Below the pieces are notes generated by a model, which saw only the letters and a program-made list of their open reading frames with translations, searched no databases and was not told where the DNA came from. This document shows, one piece after another, positions 33,828 through 45,656 of a stretch of DNA of 64,000 bases. The stretch's first letter is position 1. The number at the start of each line of letters is the position of its first letter. The stretch comes from Sequoia sempervirens (taxonomy: Eukaryota; Streptophyta; Pinopsida; Cupressales; Cupressaceae), in contig VDFB02344382.1 in the NCBI GenBank assembly GCA_007258455.2, forward strand, positions 157,789-221,788, given 5' to 3'. Position numbers and translations under genes: made by a program.

Positions 33828-36800
33828 GTCAACGACAGTCCAATGATGTATTACAGCAGTTGACAGTAGCACTTCAGAGACTGGGTACATCGAGGAGACC
33901 GTCACCACATCGTGACGATGACAGGAGTGATGCAGGTTTATGGAGAGCCCTAGGACAGTTTCGCGGACAGCAGACAGACCTACCAGGCCTACTTTCATGA
34001 GACAGGAGCCTGATGAGGCTATTGCAGGTGAGGAGCATGAGAAGTTGTTCGCCGATACTCTTATGGCAGTGAACGAGGAGTGGGAGTTGGTACCACCTGA
34101 GGTTAGAGAGAGGATTTCTTTTGACCGGTTTGTCACTGAGAGGAGAGAACACAACAGAGGTCGACAGGATTGGAGACCTAGGCACCAGAATAATGACCTA
34201 AAACATGCTACGAACTGGCTCACATTAGCGATGTTCGATGGTAGTGGCAAAGTGACAGCCCAAGCATGGATTAGTAAGCTTGACACATTTCTTACATTGC
34301 GTCCGATGGCGGAGAGGGATGCAATCAGATATGCGACACTACATTTGGAGGGAGTAGCTTACGACTGGTGGCACCACGGGATGATGACGTTACAGCATGA
34401 CAGGATCACTTCCTATCAGGAGTTTGTTGATAGGTTGGTGGAGCGTTTTGACAGGAAGGATCCAGAATCCTACTTCAGGGACTTGGCTCAGTTGAGATAG
34501 AGTGGCAGTTTGGAGTCCTATATTGGTGACTTTCAGAAGTTATTAGTCATGGTTCCGAACATTTTAGAGAAGCGATTGGTAGTGCTCTTCATGGAGGGGT
34601 TGACAGAGCCATTTAGAGGCTGGATCAAAGCCTTTGATCCTCCTTCGTTACAGGAAGCGACGAAGAAAGCACGAAGCATGGAGTTGGCAGCACCGTCCAG
34701 TAGATTCAACTCCAGGAATAATTCATCTTTTAGGGACAATAAGGGTTTTAACAGAAACAGAGAGAAGTCTGATTTTAACAAAGAAAAATCAGATCCAAAG
34801 AACGATTCGAAGGGAAAATCAGCAGCACCACCCTTAGATCGAGAGGCCCTTAACGATCTACGCAGGAAGAAGCTTTGCTTCTATTGCAAAGGTCCCTATG
34901 ACGCCAATCATGATTGTCCTCTAAGACCTAAGGGCAAGGCAAATCGAGTGATGTGGGCGTATTATGAGGACTCAGAATCAGAAAATTCCGAACAGCAGGA
35001 TAGTTCTGGGGATTCAGAGTCAGAGGCTTCAGAGCCTAGGGTAGAGACAGAGCCAGAACTTCAGATACAGGAGGCACGCCTATCTAGCATTCAGCAGGAG
35101 GGCTCTTTCAGGATTGGTGGAGTGTTAGCAGGACAGAGGGTCATTACCCTCCTTGATACAGGAGCTACACACAATTTCATAGATGCTAGATTCGTTGAGA
35201 AACGCGGACTCATCACTGAGGAGTTCGAGGGCATTAGGGTTAAGGTGGCCGACGGATACACTTTGAGGTGTGAACGCATGATTAAGGATCTCCCTTTACG
35301 CTTGAACAATTATGAGTTCAAGGCTGATTACTACGTAGTTAACATGGGAGACATTGATTTGGTCTTGGGAATGAAGTGGCTTCATTCATTGGAGGAAGTC
35401 ACTCTTCGTCTCAAGGACATGGAGATTCGTTTTGATGTTGACGGGAAGACTCACATACTAAAAGCAATTCGGGACAACAACATCAAAACAATTTCTTTTT
35501 GTCAGATGGAGAGGCTCATGCATCACGACATGGTAGAGTGGGCTGCCGAGTGCACATTGGCACCTATACAAGAGGGACAGCAAAAGACTGAGTATCATCC
35601 GGACATTCAGCAGTTGAGAGTCGAGCACGATAAGGTATTCAATGATATTCCACCAGGGAGACCTCCAGACAGGGGCATAGAGCACATTATAGAACTCGAG
35701 GAGGGCGCTAAGCCTGTTATGATAACTCCTTACAGGCATCCTAAGAGGTTGAAGGATGAGATAGAAAAGACAATAAAGGAGTTACTTGCTATGGGTCACA
35801 TTCGGCCTAGCAAGTCACCATTCGCTTCTTCAGTTGTGTTGGTAAAGAAGAAGGATGGCACATTACACATGTGTATTGACTATAGAGTCCTGAACAAGAG
35901 GACGATCAAAAATAGGTATCCGATACCGTGTATAGACGAGCTTATTGATGAGCTCCATGGTGCATGTTACTTCACCAAAATTGACTTACGGTCAGGGTAT
36001 CATCAAATCAGGGTTCGGGAGCAGGACATTGAGAAGACCGCCTTCCGTTGTCATTGTGGGCACTTCGAGTTCGTAGTGATGCCATTTGGGCTCACTAATG
36101 TGCCAGCTACATTTCAGTCCACGATGAACAGGGTTTTTCATTCACTGCTGAGGAGATTTGTGTTGGTTTTTTTCGATGATATCCTTATATACAGCAGGAC
36201 ATGGCAGGAGCATTTGGCTCACCTGGAGACCGTGTTGAGTATTCTTGAGAGGGAGTCCTTGTACGCCAAGGAATCCAAGTGTGACTTGGGGATGATTGAA
36301 TTGTTATATTTAGGTCACATTATTAGTGCAGATGGAATGCGGATGGATCCTGAAATGATCCGCGCCATTATTGACTGGCCTACACCGGCAAACCTGACAC
36401 AGTTGAGAGGGTTTCTAGGTTTGTGTGGGTTCTACCGCCGATTCGTGAATGGTTATTCACGACATGCAGCCCCTATGACAGATTTACTGAAGAAGGGTGC
36501 ATTTATATGGACTCCTGAGGCACAGGAATCTTTTGAGAGATTTAAGGAGTTGATGACTACATGCCCTGTTTTAGCACTACCAGATTTTACGAAGCTTTTT
36601 GAGCTTCAGTGCGATGCATCAGGTGAGGGCATTGGTGCGGTGCTTATGCAGGACAAGCACCCGATTGTGTATGAGAGCTGTAAGCTCAGAGGGCCAGAGA
36701 GACTTTATAGCATATATGATAAGGAGATGCTCGCTATCATGCATGCCTTAGCAAAATTCAGGCAGTACCTTGTTGGCAGCAAATTTTGCATCAAAACTGA

Positions 36801-38134
36801 CCATAACAGTTTGAGACACTTCTTGGGGCAGCGAGATCTCAATGATCGTCAGCAGAAGTGGGTCAGTAAATTGCAGGCATATGACTTTGATATCTAGTAT
36901 ATCAAAGGTACACAGAACGTAGTAGCTGATGCTCTTTCACGCAAGCCATACTTGAGCTCTATGGTTCACATTTCAGAGGATTGGAGGCATATGATTGTGG
37001 CAGAGTATGCGAAGGACACTGGGGCTTCCAGCATTGTTGAGGGATCGACGGTTGATACCAGGTATACACTTGTGAATGATTTGATCATTTACAAGAACAG
37101 GATTTATTTGATCCCAGGTTCAGAGGTGAAGAACATAATCATGCGAGCCTTTCATGATGTACCGACGGCAGGACATCCCGGGTATTTCAAAACCTATAAA
37201 CAGATACGGGAGAGATTCACATGGAAAGGACTCAAGGCAGATGTTCTTCAGTACGTGCGTGAGTGCCCTTTTTGTTAGCAGAACAAGCAGGAGAACACGT
37301 ACCCGACAGGTTTATTGTAGCCACTTCCGATTCCTGACAGGAAGTGGGAATGCCTGTCGATGGATTTTATTACGGGCTTGCCTAAAGCCCAAGGGCGAGA
37401 TTGCATATATGTAGTTGTGGATCGGCTAACGAAGTATGCCCACTTCTTTCCGATTACCACTACCTACACAGCTACACAGGTGGCAGAGGTCTTCTTTCGT
37501 GAGGTATTCAGACTACATGGGTTGCCTCAGAGCATTGTGAGCGACAGAGATAGTCGGTTCTTGAGTCACTTCTGGCAGGAGGTATTTAGACTCTGTGGGA
37601 CCGAGCTTACACCGAGCACCAGTTACCACTCGCAGACAGATGGGCAGACGAAGATAGTAAATAAGTGGGTGGAAGGGTACCTCAGAAATTATATTGTAGG
37701 GCAGCAGAAGGCATGGGTCAAGTGGATTCATTTGTGCGAGTATTGCTACAACACAACATTCCACATGACTATTCAGATGTCCCCTTTTATGGCGTTGTAT
37801 GGGTATGAGGTGCCAAGTTTTCTAGATTTGCTACTAAGCGACAGCAGAGTGCCGAGTGCTGGAGACTTGTTGCAGGAGAGTCAGGATACTATGAGGGCTC
37901 TCAAGGAAAATATCGCCAAGGCACAAAATCAGCAAAAGCAGTATGCAAATCAGAAGAGGACGGAGAGGCATTTTGAGGTGGGTGACATGGTTTACCTCAT
38001 GCTGCAGCCCTACCGTCAGTCCACTCTTAGGAAGAGTGGGTCAGAGAAGCTTAAGCCACGTTATTACGGTCTTTTCCGGATCCTGAGGCGTGTTGGAGAG
38101 GTGGCTTATGAGCTTGAGCTTCCGGCAGAGAGCA
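33828..38134 (+). pseudogene. Chromovirus gag-pol of element A (main part)
   Basis: It begins at about gag codon 72 and is effectively one reading frame. Gag capsid motifs (WISKLDTF, WWHHGM) lead to a CCHC knuckle at 34875-34918 and a protease with DTGATH at 35155. The reverse transcriptase has FFDD near 36172. RNase H has [12 protein letters not shown] and DHNSLRHF, and the integrase has an HHCC zinc finger (37153-37275). The integrase catalytic D, D, E lie near 37363, 37540 and 37672. Defects are a one-base deletion near 33948 and TAG stops at 34498, 36895, 37276 and 37318. Element B interrupts it at 38135, before the chromodomain. It made all enzymes of a Ty3 element, but this copy cannot yield a full polyprotein. 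Confidence 0.93.
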
Positions 38135-39527
38135 TGTAATGTCCCCATTTTAGCTGACACTGTTTGTCGAGGAGTGAGCCTATTATTTCGATCCTCGTAG
38201 GCTGACAGATGTGTGCAGAGGATCATCTGAGGCAGTTACTCAGTGTTTGGTAGCTCCAGTATTGTAGTTGTTTCAGGTTGGGCCTTCGCAGAATCTTCCA
38301 GAGTGCATTTTCAGGAACTTTCTATTTTTAGAAAGTTAGGTCGGGCGGAAGCTGTTATTTTGGGCAGGGCACCTGGTTCAACTATTCAGCTCAGAGTCGA
38401 CCCAGTTCTTCAGTTTGATGATCAGACAGAGAAATAAGGAGTATTTTGATGATTAATGAATATTTAATATTTTGACTTTATATTAAAGTCACTTTATTAA
38501 AATATTTAAATATTTAATTAAATTGGCCATATTATAAAGTATTTATTATACTTTATAATAAAGTATTAATATTTGATAAAATGAATATTTTTTATTCATT
38601 AAATAAGGCGCCAATTATTAAATGTTTTTCTCCTAAGTCAAAAGGGCGAATTAAATCAATTTTATTAAATGATTATTTAAAAGAGCTGTTGGGTCGATTT
38701 TCTCAAAGGCAGTATATATTTCTCTTCAAAACAAATCGAACCATTATGAGATTATTATTCGACTTTGTCTTTTTTGCTCTGAGCATTGGAGTTTGCAAAC
38801 CCTAGGGTTTCTGGCAGAAAGACGTTTCTGGAGAACGAAAACTCTTCAGAGATTAGGTAGACTGAGGCTGTGCAATACCAGCTGAAGCTTGCACTTGGTG
38901 ATTTCACACAGGGATCACAGACTGGGCTTACTCATTGATTCTGGCAGAGATTTACAGATATATTCATCAGTTAATAAAGGCGACTTGTTTCAGAGATCAT
39001 TCTTTAGAGTCTTGGCACATTTTCCAAGGTGTCGTACCTCATTAAATGCTACTGCTGTACAGGCCGTACCAGCAAGGGCCGTACTTTTTCATCAGAAGAA
39101 ATCGCTCAAGCTTTTGACCTCCAGTCTTTTGCAGAAGTGGCGCCTAGGTCTCTGGGAGATATCCCTCTGTTTTCGAGCTTGGATATTGATCATTGGGAGC
39201 TGGCCGTACATTTTACACTTTTCCCAAGGCGGCTGTAATAAACCAGGTTCCTCATTAAAAATTGTTGTATTTCATTCATATCTCAGTACTTATCATTGTA
39301 AATGCTCTGAATCTTCACTAATATTATGCACCTACTTGTTCTGAGCAAGATCTTAGCATTTTCATTACATTTAGAATTTATTTGGATTTTTAGCCATTTA
39401 TTTAGCAAAATCGCAGTTTTCATTATTTATCTGAAAAACCTCAAAAAAATACAAAAACACAAAAACTTGCAAAAAAACATCAGTTTCAGTTAGGGTTTCC
39501 GAATTGAGAACCATCCGGGTTCTGACA
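38135..39527 (+). repeat. 5' LTR of B
   Basis: TGTAATGTCCCC to TTCTGACA. Inverted repeat with TTTT loop at 38316-38337. TATA box near 38713 (AGTATATATT). GCCGTAC-type motifs between 39030 and 39210. Confidence 0.95.
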
Positions 39528-39528
39528 G

Positions 39529-39540
39529 TGGTATCAGAGC
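39529..39540 (+). promoter_or_regulatory. Primer-binding site of B
   Basis: TGGTATCAGAGC, one base after the LTR. Initiator tRNA-Met type. Confidence 0.95.
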
Positions 39541-40163
39541 ACAGATCTCCTGCCATCCTGTGCTTTTTCAGTTTCTTTTTTAGAATACAGTGTGCTTTTT
39601 GGTTGCCTTTTCATGAGCCGTGATACTATTCAGTATATTAGAGGCGTAGGAACAGGCAAAGACGAGGATTGGATAGGTCCACCTATTCCTGAAGGTCAGA
39701 CAGTGTCAGGAGTACTTGGTATTCACAGATCCAGTTCTAACAGTAGCGAAACCAGTGTTGCAACCCTAATGGCAGAACGTGAGACTTCCTCAGAGACTCG
39801 TAGGGATCCAGGGAAGGCGCATGCAGAGGGTGATATTACAGATGAGGAGTTTAGACGGAGGCATGATAATATGATGGACATGATGTCTCAGTTGATGGGT
39901 ACCATTAGACAGTACACGCCCACACAGCCTCATTACATACAGATTGGTCAGACGAGCGGGACTACACCAGTGGATCAGCCATTGGCATCAGCACCTCGAC
40001 ATCCGTCACCGATCTATCAGGAGCGTAGGCCAGGTCAGCCTACTTTCTTACCTAGGGAGACTCCACCACAGACTCCAGGGGCAGAGCATCAGGGGCAGCA
40101 TCAGGAGTTTCAGCCACATAATGGCATGTCAGTGGCAGATGTGACGAGATTTCATGGTGAGTA

Positions 40164-40569
40164 TGTAATGACCCCTTCTAGGAGGCATCCCAATTTTTTA
40201 CCTAAGTGACTATTTCATGACACAAAATTGCTTAACGAATAGACTTGTATACGGTTCTCTTTAGACTTTGCCCGCTATTTGGCCTAAGGATGTAAATTAT
40301 AAATCTTTATGATTGATTAGTATAAGGTATGCAGGCTTACATCTTAGCATATTAAATGTTTTATAAATATATGTAATAATCTGTTCCTCATATGGATTAT
40401 GAATCTTTATTCTCGGTGGGAAGTATATATGAATGCAAGATAACATTAACCTTACATCAATATAGAATAGCTCATATATCAATATATCATTATATATATT
40501 TTATACATCTATATATATCCATATCATCCTCACACTTATATACTTTATCATCTATCATATATAAACCAT

Positions 40570-40605
<36 letters not shown>

Positions 40606-41908
40606 AACTATATGCTTATCAATTGTTGACATGTCATTCCATCTCCCAATATATTTATCCATCCTAATATGTTCAATTCTGGATCCACATTAATTATGAG
40701 ACTAATAACGTGATATGCATTCCTTCCTATGATAATATGATATGCATACCTAACAACAATAATTATCCCATATTAACACTTGCCTTATTATCTCTATCAA
40801 TATTGAATATTAATATATTTATCAAATACCAATTGTTAATACCTACCTTTAATTAACATAATCTTGAAATCATAACCCAGTTCCCTCTAAGTCATGAATT
40901 AATCATTATTACTTAATTGAACATAATACATATATGTGTATAACCAACTATCAATTAGTGCTAGGCTTACCATACTCACCCTAACCCAGCACACATATAC
41001 TTATTACATTTACTTAGCACTTATATACTGTCCATATTTATTTTCTTATTTACATGATATCTACACTTATTACTTATTTACTACTTACATACCATCGATA
41101 TTATTTATATTTATTTCTTAACCTATGATTTTACTTACTGCTGCTGTAGACTTCATTTCTCCTTGATGGTCTTGCCTAGATAATCTTATACCTTGACTGA
41201 TCTTAATATATATATATATATTATATTTTATTACTTATTGCTGCAAACCGAAATCGCTTACCTGTTATCGTCCTGCAGGCTCAGTCCGTTCTTTTTAATT
41301 CTTCCCAGCTATACTTCTTCTCTTTGTCAGCCACCGATGATCCATGTGCGGACTGGAAATATTTATAATCTTATATTTATGGCTCCGCTTCTACATTTGT
41401 AAAGTACTGCCCTACCCTTCATCCCTGCACTCCTCTCTTTTATATTCCCTAGAGAGGTGTCTACTATAAGAGGGAACGACTTTATGAAAGAGATCTGTAC
41501 CTTTTCATAAAGTGATAATAACAGTTTGATTTGATTATGTAATTGCTGATTATATTTTGTTTTATATTTTATATTATATGTTTAATATATTGTTATTATT
41601 ATTATTTTATATATACTTTACTATTGGTATATTATGATAATGGTATTTAATTTGTATTTTGATATTTACAATATTATATTTGATATTTTAACATTAAAGT
41701 TTAATAATAAAATCAATTTGCTAAAATCTTATTATTATTTTATTCTAATGTATTACAATCTTTGATGTATAATGACTATAATATTTAGTATGGGTAATTA
41801 CAATATTTATCTTTAATATTATTATAATTAAATAGTTAATGTTATGTATTTTATTTGTTTATTTATGTATTTCCATATCTTACTGTTATAATTTTCGGGG
41901 ACATGACA
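40164..41908 (+). mobile_element. Solo LTR (C), 1745 bp, in B's gag
   Basis: It runs from TGTAATGACCCC to GGGGACATGACA, so the ends are near inverted repeats of 12 bases. It is flanked by perfect GAGTA copies (40159-40163 and 41909-41913). TATA box at 41464. It is very AT-rich and belongs to a family not otherwise seen here. Confidence 0.95.
40571..40605. repeat. (TA)n microsatellite in solo LTR C
   Basis: A run of about seventeen TA units. A shorter one lies near 41207-41222. Confidence 0.9.
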
Positions 41909-43339
41909 GAGTACATGTCACTAGCACCTGAGATCCGGCAGGCACTTACGTTTCATGAGTTTATGGATGTCCATAAACCCAGAGGAGGAGGTAGATTTGA
42001 CCGTAGACCCCCTCAGCATCAGCAGCCACAGCCACAGGTGAACAGGGACTTGCAGTATGCTGTTAGCAAGATTACCTTGCCATATTTTGATGGGTCTGAT
42101 AAGACATCAGCAAGGTCTTGGGTCCAAAAATTGGACAACTATCTTTCATTGAGGCCTATGCAGGAGGACGAGGCCATTAAATTCGCTACCTTACATCTTG
42201 ACGAAGTAGCGCATGATTGGTGGCACCACGGCATGTATACGCTAGGCCATCATGCAGTCAATACCTACCAGGAATTCACCAGCAGGCTCATAGAGCGATT
42301 TGATAAGAAGGATCCAGAACTTTATTTTAGGGAGCTAGCTCAGCTCAGGCAGACAGGAAGCTTGGATTCGTATATTGGTGAGTTTCAGAGAGTTGCAGTC
42401 ATGGTGACAGGGATTTCAGAACGGAGACTCATTATACTCTTCGTTGAGGGATTGACAGAGCCTATGAGAGGTTGGGTCAAGGCGTTTGATCCTCGTACTC
42501 TTCAGGAGGCGATGCGGAAGGCAAGGAGTATGGAGCTTGCTGCTCCGAAGAAACAATTTCAGCCTAAAACAAACAACTTGCCTATTGAGGAGAGTCATAC
42601 ACCAGTTGCAGAACCAAAAAGGAAACCAGTTGTAAGAATTGATGATGCAACTCGGGATGAATTGAGGAAGAAACAACTTTGTTAGTGGTGCAAAGAACCC
42701 TACAGCAAGGAGCATGATTGTCCTTTGAGACCGAAGGGCAGAGCCAACCGCGCCATGTGGGTTTACTATGATGATGACGAGTCTGATGATTCAGACCAGC
42801 AGGTTGTTTCAGAACATGCAGAGGCCGGGAATGCCTCTATGGAGTTTGGGCCCGATGCCAACTTATCCCCGTTGGTGTTATCTGCTAGTGTACGGGATGA
42901 CTCATTCAGGTTTAGGGGATTAGTGGAAGGACAGCGATGTATTGCTATGCTCGACACTGGAGCCACACACAATTTCATTGATGAGAGCTTCGTCAACAGA
43001 TGTAAACTCCAGACGGAGGATTTCGCTGGATTCAGAGTTCAAGTGGCAGATGGATATACACTCACTTGCACTCGACGAATTTGTAATCTCACTCTCATGC
43101 TGAATGATTATGAGTTGCAGGCAGACTTCTATGTAGTCAACCTGGGTGGGATGGATTTAGTGTTGGGTATGAGATGGCTTCAGGACATTAGTGTGTTCAC
43201 CCTCAACTTGCCTAAAATGGAGATGAGATTTGAGGTACAGGGCAAGAAATATGTGTTGAGGGGGATTACCGATGGCAGCCTTCATTCTATCTCTCTCGTT
43301 AGAGGGAAGAGCGAGAAGGTAGAGGAGGATTTTGTGTAG

Positions 43340-43972
43340 ACCAGGCAGGGTTATGCTCAGTACCCCGGGGGTTCTGAGGCAGTCGTTTGGGATCAGCCTA
43401 GTGGTTTGGTTCCGTTTGTGACCAATCCATTGTTTGAGACAAATGTTATATCTTCATACGACAATCCGCTTTTTGAGTTTGATGTGGGTAACTCACTTGA
43501 TCCTGGTCTTGAGCAGAGTGATGATAGTGTTTGGGATCCTACTAGTGCACTGGGATTTCAGATTGAGCTCACGGAGGAGTATCACAGTGTGTATATGGTG
43601 CAGAGTGCATATGGTTTCGTAATTGACCCGCATGTACACAATTTGTTTCAGGTGCACAGTTCTAGTATGCACGTGCTTGATATGTTGGATGACAGTATAT
43701 CTCGTGCAGTTTTAGGGGGAAAGTGTTGCTTGCAGTTTGACTTGCCTCCTCCTGAGTTTCTTGATCCTATGCCGGACCGCACTGAGGTTAATAGGGAATG
43801 GTATTCTATTCTTGCTGATCAGTTGTGGGAGTTACAGGAGTTAGTTGTGGCCAGTAGGAACATGGTCCAGTACTATCCTTGGGATCCAGGTGGTGCAGTG
43901 CATCTGTGTTTGCAGAGATTGCTTGAGGACAAGCAATTTCAGGGAGGGCGGACTGTAATGTCCCCGTTTTAG
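43340..43972 (+). CDS. Non-pol ORF of B with YDNPLF motif
   Basis: The frame of gag-protease continues past the TAG at 43337 for about 210 codons and ends at 43972, inside the LTR start. It contains NPLFE near 43424 and YDNPLF at 43457, an acidic stretch, a hydrophobic middle, FDLPPPEF, and a tail that encodes LLEDKQFQGG over the pre-PPT hairpin. It occupies the place of reverse transcriptase, RNase H and integrase but has none of their motifs. H's ORF shares the YDNPL motifs, VPFVT, and a C-terminal FDxPP followed by a W-rich segment, so the two are probably related. Role unknown. Confidence 0.6.
   Translation, partial: TRQGYAQYPGGSEAVVWDQPSGLVPFVTNPLFETNVISSYDNPLFEFDVGNSLDPGLEQSDDSVWDPTSALGFQIELTEEYHSVYMVQSAYGFVIDPHVHNLFQVHSSSMHVLDMLDDSISRAVLGGKCCLQFDLPPPEFLDPMPDRTEVNREWYSILADQLWELQELVVASRNMVQYYPWDPGGAVHLCLQRLLEDKQFQGGRTVMSPF
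43919..43936 (+). promoter_or_regulatory. Pre-PPT hairpin of B
   Basis: TTGCTTG-AGGA-CAAGCAA, then 17 nt to the 3' LTR at 43954. Identical to the A, F and H copies. Confidence 0.7.
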
Positions 43973-45346
43973 CTGACACTGTTTGTCGAGGAGTGAGCCT
44001 ATTATTTCGATCCTCGTAGGCTGACAGATGTGTGCAGAGGATCATCTGAGGCAGTTACTCAGTGTTTGGTAGCTCCAGTATTGCAGTTGTTTCAAGTTGG
44101 GCCTTCGCAGAATCTTCCAGAGTGCATTTTCAGGAACTTTCTATTTTTAGAAAGTTAGGTCGGGCGGAAGCTGCTATTTTGGGCAGGGCACCTGGTTCAA
44201 CTATTCAGCTCAGAGTCGACCCAGTTCTTCAGTTTGATGATCAGACGGAGAAATAAGGAGTATTTTGATGATTAATGAATATTTAATATTTTGACTTTAT
44301 ATTAAAGTCACTTTATTAAAATATTTAAATATTTAATTAAATTGGCCATATTATAAAGTATTTATTATACTTTATAATAAAGTATTAATATTTGATAAAA
44401 TGAATATTTTTTATTCATTAAATAAGGCGCCAATTATTAAATGTTTTTCTCCTAAGTCAAAAGGGCGAATTAAATCAATTTTATTAAATGATTATTTAAA
44501 AGAGTTGTTGGGTCGATTTTCTCAAAGGCAGTATATATTTCTCTTCAAGACAAATCGAACCATTATGAGATTATTATTCGACTTTGTCTTTTTTGCTATG
44601 AGCATTGGAGTTTGCAAACCCTAGGGTTTCTGGCAGACAGACGTTTCTGGAGAACGAAAACTCTTCAGAGATTAGGCAGACTGAGGTTGTGCAATACCAG
44701 CTGAAGCTTGCACTTGGTGATTTCACACAGGGATCATAGATTGGGCTTACTCATTGATTCTGGCAGAGATTTACAGATATATTCATCAGTTAATAAAGGC
44801 GACTTGTTTCAAAGATCATTCTTCAGAGTCTTGGCACATTTTCCAAGGTGCCGTACCTCATTAAATGTTGCTGCTGTACAGGTCGTACCAGCAAGGGCCG
44901 TACTTTTTCATCAGAAGAAATCGCTCAAGCTTTTGACCTCCAGTCTTTTGCAGAAGTGGCGCCTAGGTCTCTGGGAGATATCCCTCTGTTTTCGAGCTTG
45001 GATATTGATCATTGGGAGCTGGCCGTACATTTTACACTCTTCCCAAGGCGGCTGTAATAAACCAGGTTCCTCATTAAAAATTGTTGTATTTCATTCATAT
45101 CTCAGTACTTATCATTGTAAATGCTCTGAATCTTCAATAATATTATGCGCCTACTTGTTCTGAGCAAGATCTTAGCATTTCCATTACATTTAGAATTTAT
45201 TTGGATTTTTAGCCATTTATTTAGCAAAATCGCAGTTTTCATTATTTATCTGAAAAACCTCAAAAAAATACAAAAACACAAAAACTTGCAAAAAAACATC
45301 AGTTTCAGTTAGGGTTTCCGAATTGAGAACCATCCGGGTTCTGACA
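43954..45346 (+). repeat. 3' LTR of B
   Basis: 1393 bp, same length as the 5' LTR, with about 23 substitutions by eye, mostly transitions, and no indels noticed. Confidence 0.95.
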
Positions 45347-45656
45347 GAGCAGGGTACACAATGTTTTTCATGTATCACGCCTCAAGAAGGCGTTGGGTCA
45401 CCGTGTGGTACCGTTTGCAGTTCTAGCTCCCTTGGATGATGAGGGAAAGTTGATTTTAGTACCTGAGTCCATCCTGGAGTACAGGGAGAGACAGTTGCGT
45501 AGGAGGACTATCAGGGAATATCTCATGAAATGGAGAGATTTACCAGTGGAGGATGCTACATGGGAGAGCGAGGATATTCTGCAGCATCCGGAGTTGAGAT
45601 TGCTTGAGGACAAGCAATTTCAGGAGGGGCGGACTGTCATGTCCCCTTCTAGTTGA
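45347..45656 (+). pseudogene. Integrase C-terminus and chromodomain of A
   Basis: This continues A's polyprotein beyond the B insertion. NVFHVSRLKKALGH is the linker typical of Ty3 integrase ends. A chromodomain follows (ILEYRERQLR, MKWRDLP, ATWESEDIL, about 45469-45590). The tail LLEDKQFQEGRTVMSP runs over the hairpin (45600-45617) and purine tract into the LTR. A chromodomain directs integration toward particular chromatin and places A among the chromoviruses. Confidence 0.92.

Larger units (their letters stand above)
39613..43339 (+). pseudogene. Gag-protease ORF of element B, split by solo LTR C
   Basis: I place the start at the ATG of MSRDTIQYIR (39613), which fits the starts of H and E better than the in-frame ATG at 39592. 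The coding sequence is interrupted at 40163 by C and its target duplication and continues at 41914 in phase. After it come capsid motifs (WVQKLDNYL, DWWHHGM, ERFDKKDPELYFRELAQL) and a zinc knuckle with a TAG in place of a codon at 42683-42685. The protease DTGATH is at 42953. A second TAG ends it at 43337-43339. The protein would form particles and process them; no RT or integrase follows. Gag is clearly related to A, E and F but diverged. Confidence 0.88.
38135..45346 (+). mobile_element. Non-autonomous gag-protease LTR element B
   Basis: Two LTRs of 1393 bp each, about 1.6% different, bounded by GAGCA at 38130-38134 and 45347-45351. The target is the 3' part of A's integrase region. Inside are a PBS, gag with protease, a short ORF replacing polymerase, the pre-PPT hairpin and a purine tract. 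Without solo LTR C the element is about 5.5 kb. Confidence 0.95.
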
